Positions 25,668 to 33,858 of a stretch of 53,714 bases of DNA are shown piece by piece. The DNA comes from Candidatus Harrisonbacteria bacterium RIFCSPHIGHO2_02_FULL_42_16 (lineage in GTDB: Bacteria; Patescibacteriota; Minisyncoccia; UBA6257; 02-FULL-45-10c): assembly GCA_001818695.1 (NCBI GenBank), contig MHJG01000002.1:14431-68144 (forward strand), read 5' to 3'. The notes beneath the pieces are model-generated. The model ran no database searches, was not told the origin of the DNA, and saw only the letters and a list, made by a program, of their open reading frames with translations. The translations under genes were made by a program, and so were the position numbers. Within the stretch, counting starts at the first letter, position 1. Every line of letters starts with the position of its first letter.

Positions 25668-25712
25668 TAGCCCAGCTCCGACTTGCCAATGTGGCGAATC
25701 GGAGCGGGGCTA
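25668..25712 (-). terminator. Strong hairpin downstream of the 25760 gene
   Basis: tagcccagctccgacttgcc-aatgt-ggcgaatcggagcggggcta. Confidence 0.65.
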
Positions 25713-25759
25713 AGGACTAAGTTACCAAGAGCAAGCTCTAAGTAACTTAGTGTTGAGAA

Positions 25760-26185
25760 CTACTTGCGAAGGCCGCCGAACCACCAGCCGCCACGCCAGC
25801 CGACGCCGATGCGATTGACGTTCACGCGGCGCCCGCCAGCGATCCAGTGGCAGAAGACGGTATAGCACCACTGACCATTAGAATCCTTCCAGTGAGTGCT
25901 ATTCGGATGGCTGTCCGCAAACGCCGGGTCGGCTTCGTTGACGGCCGCGAGCGAATATGGGTCAACGGGTTTTAATCCGCGCGCCTCATATTCCCTCTCC
26001 AGGTCTTCATCGCTTACCCAATGTCCGAGACTGAAAAAAACCACTTTGGTTTTCTCGCCTTCGCCTTTCGGCATGGCATTGATCACATCCGGATTGACGT
26101 ACTGATTCCGGCCAGTCGCATTGAGCGCCTCTTGAGGCGAACGGATCCGGTTGACGCGGACAATGCGAGTAATGGTTTCTGCCAT
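25760..26185 (-). CDS. Hypothetical protein
   Basis: 141-aa ORF, SD-like aaggaggatgac upstream. Confidence 0.6.
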   Translation of the reverse strand: MAETITRIVRVNRIRSPQEALNATGRNQYVNPDVINAMPKGEGEKTKVVFFSLGHWVSDEDLEREYEARGLKPVDPYSLAAVNEADPAFADSHPNSTHWKDSNGQWCYTVFCHWIAGGRRVNVNRIGVGWRGGWWFGGLRK

Positions 26186-26229
26186 GGCGTCATCCTCCTT
26201 TTTCTTTTGCCTGGACTGTACGCATGCCA

Positions 26230-26278
26230 GTTAGTTACAGCTCTTAAACCACGAAAATGGGCTTAAAGCTGTAACCAA
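26230..26278 (-). promoter_or_regulatory. Long imperfect hairpin in the leader of the 25760 gene
   Basis: gttagttacagctcttaaacc ... gggcttaaagctgtaaccaac. Confidence 0.5.
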
Positions 26279-26383
26279 CCGTATAAGTAGCTTAATTTAT
26301 CAAAGTGCAACTATAAAAATAGACTATCATATAAAATCTAATCTATTAAGCTCATTCCGTAGATAACCTGACACTTATTTTGT

Positions 26384-27115
26384 TTAGCCCCACTCTTTGA
26401 TCGCTTTTTCCCATCTTTCCAAATTTCCGCAGTCAAACCATTTGCCATCGGACTTATAAGCGGCTAATTTCTTTAATTCCGCTAATTTCGGAAAAAGGTC
26501 TTTTTCAATCATTAAAAATTTCTTGCCGGCGGCCAGTTCTTCACTGATAAATTCCCGGACTTTCGGGTCAATTAAATATAAGCCAGAGGAAATAAAATTG
26601 GTCGGCGGATTCAACGGCTTTTCCAAAAACTCTTTAATGTAATCTCCGTTGAAGATTAAGACCCCGTATTCCTGCGGATTGGGAACTTCAACAGCGGCAA
26701 TGGTTGCCATTCCCCCGCTCCGCCGGTGATGTTCCGCCATAGCGGTCAAATCCACATCTTTCAATTCATCGCCATTAGTGAAAAAAAATGGTTCACTGCC
26801 AGTCCAGGTATGCAAATGATGCGCCCAATAACCCAAAGTTCCCATCGGCTCTTCTTCAATCATTAAATTTATCCAAACGCCGCCAAAATCATTCTGATAC
26901 CGCCGCAACCACCAGGAAAAATCTTCAAAATCGCTTTTCCGGACCGTAACCGCTATCTCCTCAACTCCGTGCCGCTTAAACATATCAATCAAATAATTCA
27001 AAATCGGCCGTTTATTTACCGTTAAAAGCGGCTTGGGCGTCTCCAAAGTAACCGGATAAAGCCGCGTTCCTTTCCCGCCCGCTAAAATAATCGCTTTTTT
27101 AATCCGTTCCGGCAT
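26384..27115 (-). CDS. NDP-sugar nucleotidyltransferase
   Basis: KKAIILAGGKGTRLYPVTLETPKPLLTVNKRPILNYLI. Confidence 0.92.
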   Translation of the reverse strand: MPERIKKAIILAGGKGTRLYPVTLETPKPLLTVNKRPILNYLIDMFKRHGVEEIAVTVRKSDFEDFSWWLRRYQNDFGGVWINLMIEEEPMGTLGYWAHHLHTWTGSEPFFFTNGDELKDVDLTAMAEHHRRSGGMATIAAVEVPNPQEYGVLIFNGDYIKEFLEKPLNPPTNFISSGLYLIDPKVREFISEELAAGKKFLMIEKDLFPKLAELKKLAAYKSDGKWFDCGNLERWEKAIKEWG

Positions 27116-27196
27116 AGTGCAATTATTATAACTTTATTTTTTATAAAAAGTTAAGCTGTTGAAAAAATAATCTTCTGCGTTTATAATCAAATAACT

Positions 27197-27772
27197 ATGC
27201 TTAGCTACAACGAATTAAAAATCGGAACGATGTTTAAGTTTGAAGGGATGCCTTACGAAGTTCTGGAATACGCATTTTTAAGGATGCAGCAAAGGAAACC
27301 GGTCGCTAAAACCAAATTAAAAAATCTCCTGACCGGCCAAATACTGGAAAGAAATTTCCACCAGAACGAATCGCTGGAAGAAATTGAAACGGAAAAACAG
27401 CCGATTACCTATCTTTACAGCCATCGCGGGGAATTCTGGTTCTGCGATAAGGGAAATCCTAAAAATAGATTCCAATTAAGCGAATCCAAAATCGGCCCGG
27501 CCGCGAAATTCCTGAAACCCAATACCGAAGTAACCGCCTTAAAATTAGACGACCAAATTTTAAATATTAAATCGCCGATTAAAATTGACCTTAAAATAAC
27601 CGAAACACCGCCCGGAGAGCGCGGCAACACCGCCCAGGGCGGAAATAAAACCGCCACTCTGGAAACCGGAGCGCAAATCGCTGTTCCGCTTTTTGTGAAC
27701 ACCGGCGATATTGTGCGGATTAACACCGAAACCGGCTTTTACGTAGAACGGATAGAAAAAGCTAAAGAGTAG
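27197..27772 (+). CDS. efp: Elongation factor P
   Basis: KIGTMFKFEGMPYEVLEYAFLRMQQRKPVAKTKLKNLLTG; TATLETGAQIAVPLFVNTGDIVRINTETGFYVER. Confidence 0.93.
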   Translation: MLSYNELKIGTMFKFEGMPYEVLEYAFLRMQQRKPVAKTKLKNLLTGQILERNFHQNESLEEIETEKQPITYLYSHRGEFWFCDKGNPKNRFQLSESKIGPAAKFLKPNTEVTALKLDDQILNIKSPIKIDLKITETPPGERGNTAQGGNKTATLETGAQIAVPLFVNTGDIVRINTETGFYVERIEKAKE

Positions 27773-29357
27773 TTTCTCCGCTATCTTCGGTTTCGTCCAT
27801 CAAATTTTTTTCTCCGCTGCTTGCGTCAAGAGATTTTTCCAACGTCTTCCGCAAATCAGCGATATTAACTTTTTGTTTTTCCGGAAATCGCGGCGGACGC
27901 GGTATAAACGCCGGACGCTCCTGCTCTTTCGGCTGCGCCGGCTTCAATACCTCGGAAAGGGGCCTCTCATTCTTATTCGGCAAACGGGATAGGTGGGGTA
28001 TAAACGCCGGACGCTCCTGCCGAACTTTCGGCCACATCGGTTTTGCTTCCGACGCCTTATTGCCGCTCTGCACCCATTCCTTGCCGATTTTTTCTTCAAT
28101 AATTTCTTTCGGGATGCTGTATTTTTTTCTGCTATTTTCAATTATTGAACCCTTAAAACTAGTTTCCGGCAGCTGATATGGCGGGATATTGCTGGCGGAA
28201 AAGGGCCGGGAAGCCACTCCATCAATCATTAATTTCGTATAAAAATTATATTTCGGCAGATTAACTAAATCGGTGCCCATAAAATCCGGCTGGAATTCTT
28301 TTTCCAAAAATTCTCCGTCTTCCGCCCCCACTCTGAAAGTAACTATCGTGCCGACATTTCCAAAAATGGCATCGCGTACTTTCCAGCTTTGGACATGAAG
28401 CAATTGTCCTATGTACTGATGCGCCAAAACCAAACTTAACCGATATTTTCTCGCCTCGGAAAGAATATTGGCAAAGGACTCGGTGGCAAAATTCTGGAAC
28501 TCATCAACATAAAGATGGAAGTCCTTCCGGTCTTTTTCCGGTATATCCACCCGCGACATAGCGGCTAATTGCAATTTAGTTATTACCATCGCTCCCAAAA
28601 GAGCCGAATTATCCTCGCCGATTTTGCCCTTGGACAAATTAACGATAAGAATTTTCTGTTCGTCCATAATCTTCCGCATGTCCACCGAAGAATGAGTTTG
28701 TCCCAAAATGTTCCTAATCAGTGGATTGGTGACGAATTGCCCCACCTTATTCTGAATGGCGGCGGTAGCTTCCGTTTCAAATTTCTGGCTATATTTGGCA
28801 AATTCATTAACCCAAAAGCCCTTAACCACCGGATCTTTCAAATTATCCACCACGCCCTTGCGGTATTCTTTGTCCGAAAGCATCCGCATAATGCCGAGAA
28901 GCGTGGAACCGGGACATTCCAATAAAGCCAGCAGAGTATTATTTAAAATATATTCCATCCGAGCCGACCACATGTCCACCCAGATTTTTTTAAATACGCC
29001 CATAATTCCGGAAGCCACCAGATGGCGGTATTCCGTTCCCACCTGTTCCAACGGATTAAAAGCTATCGGGAAATTCATATCGGCCGGATTAAAATAAATA
29101 ACGTCGTTTATCCTGCTTTCCGGAACAAAATCCAAAATTTTCTCCGCGAATTCTCCGTGCGGGTCAACTACGCCGACTCCCCGGCCGGCCAAAATATCCG
29201 AAATAACCATATTTTCCAAAAGAGTGGTCTTGCCCATTCCGGTTTTTCCCACGACATACATATGCCGGCGGCGGTCATCAATTTTTATGCCGAATTTCCT
29301 GGTTTGGCTGCGGAAATTAATGATTCCGAACAAAGTTTTTTCTTCTTTATTTTTCAT
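27762..29357 (-). CDS. VirD4/TraG-like ATPase (type IV secretion coupling-protein family)
   Basis: Walker A VVGKTGMGKTTLLENM; GVVDPHGEFAEKIL; DEFQNFATESFANILSEARKYRLSLVLAHQY. Confidence 0.88.
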   Translation of the reverse strand: MKNKEEKTLFGIINFRSQTRKFGIKIDDRRRHMYVVGKTGMGKTTLLENMVISDILAGRGVGVVDPHGEFAEKILDFVPESRINDVIYFNPADMNFPIAFNPLEQVGTEYRHLVASGIMGVFKKIWVDMWSARMEYILNNTLLALLECPGSTLLGIMRMLSDKEYRKGVVDNLKDPVVKGFWVNEFAKYSQKFETEATAAIQNKVGQFVTNPLIRNILGQTHSSVDMRKIMDEQKILIVNLSKGKIGEDNSALLGAMVITKLQLAAMSRVDIPEKDRKDFHLYVDEFQNFATESFANILSEARKYRLSLVLAHQYIGQLLHVQSWKVRDAIFGNVGTIVTFRVGAEDGEFLEKEFQPDFMGTDLVNLPKYNFYTKLMIDGVASRPFSASNIPPYQLPETSFKGSIIENSRKKYSIPKEIIEEKIGKEWVQSGNKASEAKPMWPKVRQERPAFIPHLSRLPNKNERPLSEVLKPAQPKEQERPAFIPRPPRFPEKQKVNIADLRKTLEKSLDASSGEKNLMDETEDSGETTL

Positions 29358-29489
29358 CCCTCACCCTTAAAGGATCGCGAAAACGCCGCAATGCCTTTGC
29401 GTTAATTGAAGACCTTTCGCCAAAATTGTTTCTATAAAAAAATTCATATAATTTATAAATAATTTATCAATCTTTTAAGGGTGAGGGAT
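29356..29489. mobile_element. MITE-like 134-bp element, copy 2
   Basis: Same length as 8961-9094, about 9 differences; 20-bp TIRs with one mismatch. Confidence 0.8.
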
Positions 29490-30775
29490 TATTCCATCGG
29501 CAAATCGGACGGCGGTTCGCCTTTCTTGGTTTCCAACCGGCGCACCAACGGCGCTTCCACGCTGACCAGCGGAAAATGGAAAATGGTCGCCAATTCTTCG
29601 GAATTAAGTATGGAAAATTTCGGCGGAAACCACCGCAATTTATACGCTTCATAAATCTGTCTCTGCCGATAAAAAATTTTCTGCTTCCGAAACCAGCTTT
29701 TATGGGTAAGCTTGCGGGCGGTCACGTAGGTCTTGGTTTCGCTGATAACGCGGAAACTGTTCATATCCAAAGTGTTAAATTGCCTGAAAGCTCCGTCCAC
29801 CGCGGCAACATTAGCCGGAGAATAAGAATCCCGCCGGTCAATGTAAATAAACCGGATAGCCGCTTCAAATCCCAGTTTAGAAATTTTATTATCCACGCCC
29901 TCCAGTATGTTTTTCTCGCCCGGAGATAAAACCAAAAATTTGAATTTTTCTTCTTTCTTTTTTTCTTGAGCCCAAACCGGATACTCCGCCGCCGCGAAAG
30001 AAAGATTTTTTAAAAATTTCGCCAAACCCGCTATTAACGCCTCAAAAAAACCCGCCGGTTTTTCCTTTCTGCGCTCCATCATTTTATCCCTAATCGCTTC
30101 GCCTTCTTTTTTCCATTCATTGGGAACCGGATTAATCAGATACTGAATCCAAATTGCCTCGCCTTCTTTCAAACGAGACATTACCTCGGTTATGGCGGCA
30201 ATCGGGTCCAAACGCCGTTCATCAATGGATTCTTCAAAAAATTCGTAAGTTTTAATCGGGTAAGGATTTTCCCGGGCCAAAATATAATCAGCCCCCCACA
30301 AATCATAGGTCTCATTGGGAAGCACTTCCGGCATATTTTCGGTATAATCTTCCGCTTCGCCTATTTCCGCGTCCGGATATTCCGAATAAATCGCCGATTC
30401 GGCAAGGTTTCGAAATATCTGCGGACAACGGATGTAAAAATGCACCTCTCCCCCGTAACCCGCCAATTCGCAGGAAAACCAGAGTCGGGCTTTTCCTTTG
30501 AAATAGATGTCTTCAAAACCTATCGGCTTGTAATAAATGGCATACAGCGCGGAAAATACGTTTTCCATCGCTTTCGGGGTTTTTAAAATATTTCTTGGAA
30601 TTTTAATTTCCAAAAAAGCCCATTTTATTTTTGATTTCCACAACCTGTTCATTCCCCACAGCCAAAAGTCCTTCCAGATAAAAAACAAGCCGACGGGTAA
30701 AATCGCCCACCAGCTGACTGCGAGAATTTTAACGATATTACTGCCAATGCCTAAAATAACTGCGGCAATCTCCAT
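29489..30775 (-). CDS. Conserved membrane-anchored protein paired with the VirD4-like gene
   Basis: 428-aa ORF, N-terminal TM region; adjacency. Confidence 0.6.
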   Translation of the reverse strand: MEIAAVILGIGSNIVKILAVSWWAILPVGLFFIWKDFWLWGMNRLWKSKIKWAFLEIKIPRNILKTPKAMENVFSALYAIYYKPIGFEDIYFKGKARLWFSCELAGYGGEVHFYIRCPQIFRNLAESAIYSEYPDAEIGEAEDYTENMPEVLPNETYDLWGADYILARENPYPIKTYEFFEESIDERRLDPIAAITEVMSRLKEGEAIWIQYLINPVPNEWKKEGEAIRDKMMERRKEKPAGFFEALIAGLAKFLKNLSFAAAEYPVWAQEKKKEEKFKFLVLSPGEKNILEGVDNKISKLGFEAAIRFIYIDRRDSYSPANVAAVDGAFRQFNTLDMNSFRVISETKTYVTARKLTHKSWFRKQKIFYRQRQIYEAYKLRWFPPKFSILNSEELATIFHFPLVSVEAPLVRRLETKKGEPPSDLPME

Positions 30776-30823
30776 ATATTTATTTTAAAACAACCGACGG
30801 AAAAGAACAAAAGAATATTCCGC

Positions 30824-31861
30824 TTATACTAAAGTGGCATATTTGCCGTCCTCCAGCCGTTTAAAGTGTTTCCTGTTCTGTAAATTTATTAAAATCGTAT
30901 TTTTCTTAAACACTCTTTCTTTAAGAACCAAAGATATCAGTTCTTTCGGGCTCAATGGGCCGTGCTGTTTAATTAAATTAGCCAGCACTTCTTTCGCGGT
31001 TCCCGGCATAATGCCGAATTCTTTAAGGCCATAAGTGCCCCGGCCAACCAGCACAAATCTTTCATCTTTAATCAGCTCGTTATGAACTGTCTGGGGATGG
31101 GCAATTTTATTGTCGCAAACTTTATTAATAAATTTTGTAATCTCTCCAAAATGAAGCGGCTTATTTTGTTTCTTTAAAACCGAATACGCCCAGTCCTTCA
31201 TGTTTTTCGGATTCACTTCCGGCCAGCTGGCCAAGCCAAAATCCCCATAATGATTTATATGGAATTGTTTTGATAAAGAAACATAATTAAGCGCCACCAA
31301 GTCCTTAAAATTGTGCGGCTTAGTCGCTTCGCTTAAAACCGAATCAATGTTTTGATGGCTGACAACCGTCCCTCGCTGTTTATCCATCAGCTTGACTAAT
31401 TTATTGGAAAAATCCTGCGCTTTTCTTTTTTCATCCTCTCCCAAATGCCAGTAAGCGTAAAAATTATTGTCTTCCGAAACAAGCCGGGGTTCGCCGGCTG
31501 TTTCCAAAAGAAAACGGACTTTATTGCCTAAATGCGGCGAATTAGGGTCGGCAATCATAAGCTTGAGGTCGGACAACAATAAAACGTCCCGCCGGACGCC
31601 CCCAACATTTTTTAAATGGTTTTTGACTAAACTTACAAAATCCGCCATTTCAACGCTGTCTTTATTTTTAAGGACTTCTTTGATGGCAACGGATTCTATC
31701 TGCCGCACTCTTTCTCTGGTTATATGATATTTTTCTCCTATTTCCGCCAATGTTTTTACCGCCCCGTCGGAAAGCCCGTAACGATTTTCTAAAACATCGC
31801 GCTGTTTTGCCTCTAATTGGGACAGAACCGCTTTAGTAAGTTTTGATACATTAATATTCAT
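30824..31861 (-). CDS. Sigma-70 region 4-like HTH plus HARE-HTH (RpoE delta-like) protein
   Basis: LEAKQRDVLENRYGLSDGAVKTLAEIGEKYHITRERVRQIE; C-terminal GTAKEVLANLIKQHGPLSPKELISLV; start trimmed to MNINVSK. Confidence 0.8.
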   Translation of the reverse strand: MNINVSKLTKAVLSQLEAKQRDVLENRYGLSDGAVKTLAEIGEKYHITRERVRQIESVAIKEVLKNKDSVEMADFVSLVKNHLKNVGGVRRDVLLLSDLKLMIADPNSPHLGNKVRFLLETAGEPRLVSEDNNFYAYWHLGEDEKRKAQDFSNKLVKLMDKQRGTVVSHQNIDSVLSEATKPHNFKDLVALNYVSLSKQFHINHYGDFGLASWPEVNPKNMKDWAYSVLKKQNKPLHFGEITKFINKVCDNKIAHPQTVHNELIKDERFVLVGRGTYGLKEFGIMPGTAKEVLANLIKQHGPLSPKELISLVLKERVFKKNTILINLQNRKHFKRLEDGKYATLV

Positions 31862-31923
31862 ATCATTACTATTGTATTCTATTATAGCGTATCTTGTCAA
31901 ACAAGTCAAGCATGCCAAAAACT

Positions 31924-31960
31924 TAAACCCGCCCCGATAATTTTCGGGGCGGGTTTTTAA
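31924..31960 (-). terminator. GC-rich terminator hairpin
   Basis: aacccgccccgataattttcggggcgggttttt. Confidence 0.85.
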
Positions 31961-31971
31961 AATATCCGGAT

Positions 31972-32217
31972 TTACTTATTAAACTTATTGTATGCCAAAG
32001 CAACGGCATAACCCCAGACAAAACCGGCAAACAAATGCGCCGCCGCCATCCAAAACATCCCGCCCCAGGTGTAGGAAAAGCCCGGATGCAAACCGCCAAC
32101 CGCTTGAACTGTCTGGTCCAGAAAGCCGGTCGTAAGGGAAACCGCCATCAAAACCAGCCAAACAGCTCCGGCCAGAAGACCAAAGGTAAGTCCGAGCGCT
32201 TTAGGATTTAAATTCAT
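31972..32217 (-). CDS. Small 2-TM membrane protein (DUF5676-like)
   Basis: 81 aa, LTFGLLAGAVWLVLMAVSLTTGF ... HLFAGFVWGYAVALAYNKF. Confidence 0.55.
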   Translation of the reverse strand: MNLNPKALGLTFGLLAGAVWLVLMAVSLTTGFLDQTVQAVGGLHPGFSYTWGGMFWMAAAHLFAGFVWGYAVALAYNKFNK

Positions 32218-32250
32218 AATAAATAATTTTAAATTTAATTTTCGACTTTT

Positions 32251-32727
32251 TTACCCAAGCCAATTTCTTAGCCGGGGGAATTTTGAACAAATCGGCAGAT
32301 TAGAGCACCAATTTTCCAGACCATAAACCCGTCCGGCGCGTGATGCCGCGAAATAAAGCAAGACCAAAGCATAAATGACATGCTCATCCACCAAATAAGA
32401 ATGCGGATTCGGATATGGAAAATCTAAAATCGGAAAATAATACAACAGCATCAAAATCGTTCCGGCAGTTGAACTTAACCGCACGAATACTCCAAAAATC
32501 AATGAAGCGCCAAGCAAAGTTAATCCCCACTCATTAATAAAATTGATTGTTGGCAAAATACTCGGCTGTAAAAGCCAGTCATAAAACCCGGCGAAGGTCT
32601 TCGCGCCTTGAAGATATCCGGCGGCAGACCAGCTCGAGTCCAAAATTTTGGTAATGCCCGCGTAAAACATCAGCCAGCCCATTGCCAATCTCAATGAGAA
32701 AATAGCTATTTTTTGATATTTACCCAT
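32251..32727 (-). CDS. DoxX-family membrane protein
   Basis: LRLAMGWLMFYAGITKILD; LTLLGASLIFGVFVRLSSTAGTILMLLYY. Confidence 0.8.
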   Translation of the reverse strand: MGKYQKIAIFSLRLAMGWLMFYAGITKILDSSWSAAGYLQGAKTFAGFYDWLLQPSILPTINFINEWGLTLLGASLIFGVFVRLSSTAGTILMLLYYFPILDFPYPNPHSYLVDEHVIYALVLLYFAASRAGRVYGLENWCSNLPICSKFPRLRNWLG

Positions 32728-32739
32728 AATAATTTATTT

Positions 32740-33123
32740 TTAATTAATCCATTCACGCCAATTTTTCGGCCAACCAATCAAGAAGAGTAACGCCAGCGGC
32801 GCTCCCCAGTTTGCCGAACGCTCCACAAAATCCCAAATCGGCATTCCGACTAACGGACGAAGAAGCGCAGTCCAAAAACCCCAAAAAGTCATCCATAAAA
32901 GCGCCAGCCGAACGGGTCTTGTTAAAACCAAAATTGCCAAAAACACATCTATTACTCCGACCCAAAAGAGAAGCGCGGTAGCCGTACCGGCATCCGAAAC
33001 GCCGAAATTCGCGAACCAGCCAATCCAATCCTTTTTGCCCTGAATCGCGAATACGCCGTGACCGATAAACTCTCCGGCCACCGCAATCCGCAACACCCAT
33101 TCCATAAATTTGTAATTATTCAT
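32740..33123 (-). CDS. DoxX-like membrane protein
   Basis: LRIAVAGEFIGHGVFAIQGKKDWIGWF; four TM segments. Confidence 0.6.
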   Translation of the reverse strand: MNNYKFMEWVLRIAVAGEFIGHGVFAIQGKKDWIGWFANFGVSDAGTATALLFWVGVIDVFLAILVLTRPVRLALLWMTFWGFWTALLRPLVGMPIWDFVERSANWGAPLALLFLIGWPKNWREWIN

Positions 33124-33132
33124 AAATTATTA

Positions 33133-33549
33133 TTAATTTTTATACTTTCTCCATAACCACAATGCCGCCAAAGCGCCGGTAAACGACCAAGCCGCCAAAC
33201 CAAGAAACGCGAGCCACGACCAAAAAGTCGCGAATCCCATCCAGGATGTCATCGCCGCGCCATTCCACCTCCCCATTCCGCCGCCTAACCGATTCATCAT
33301 CATTGAATTTGGTCCCGGATACTGAATCATTAAATCATTCAGACGGTTGGCTTCAAATTCAGTCATCCGGCCGTTCATCATTTTTACCATCAAGCCCTCC
33401 ATTTCTTCATGTAAGGAATCGCCCAGCGATAAATCCTCCATATAACGCATCATCCCTTGACTGCCCTGAACAGAATTAAAATCCAACGCGCCGCTATGCG
33501 CCGCCGCCAAAATCGGAATCAAAGAAATTAAAAAAATGATTTTTTTCAT
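33133..33549 (-). CDS. Exported Met-rich protein with C-terminal TM
   Basis: Signal peptide MKKIIFLISLIPILAAAHS; MMRYME, MVKMMNGRM, NSMMMNRLGGGMGRW. Confidence 0.6.
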   Translation of the reverse strand: MKKIIFLISLIPILAAAHSGALDFNSVQGSQGMMRYMEDLSLGDSLHEEMEGLMVKMMNGRMTEFEANRLNDLMIQYPGPNSMMMNRLGGGMGRWNGAAMTSWMGFATFWSWLAFLGLAAWSFTGALAALWLWRKYKN

Positions 33550-33627
33550 TTTTACTTATATTCTTTATATTATTAACAGCGACCTTTAAATCTTTATAAA
33601 AGACATTTTCCATATAATTATATCACA

Positions 33628-33846
33628 TTACGGCACTTCAAAAATTTTTTGTTTCGCGGAAAATCCGGAAATCAAGCAAATCCGCGATGGAGCGATTTTA
33701 AAATACTTTGCCAATACCCTAATAATCGCCTGATTCGCTTTTCCATCTTTCGGCGGCTCTTTTACCGCCACAAGGTAATGCGAATCGTCAACTTTTTCTA
33801 CGCTCTCTTTTCTGGATAACGGCTTGGCTTTAACAAAAATTCTCAT
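33628..33846 (-). CDS. DUF167 (YggU-like) protein
   Basis: PPKDGKANQAIIRVLAKYFKIAPSRICLISGFSAKQKIFEV. Confidence 0.85.
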   Translation of the reverse strand: MRIFVKAKPLSRKESVEKVDDSHYLVAVKEPPKDGKANQAIIRVLAKYFKIAPSRICLISGFSAKQKIFEVP

Positions 33847-33858
33847 ATATATGGCGTC

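Larger units (their letters stand above)
25509..25671. repeat. Two tandem copies of an ~80-bp sequence, 85-bp period, each starting with the palindrome
   Basis: ggttctaatattagaaccac(g/a)aggaaatgagtaaaactttccaaaattctgctaatgggtattttataaaaa twice. Confidence 0.9.

Noticed and set aside
27762-30775. Complete conjugation or type IV secretion island
   Set aside because: Only a VirD4/TraG-like ATPase and a paired membrane protein are seen here; no relaxase, VirB4 or other components, so a mobile-element claim is unsupported.
32753-33100. Second minus-strand ORF overlapping the DoxX-like gene
   Set aside because: Out-of-frame overlap with a convincing membrane protein; low-complexity translation.
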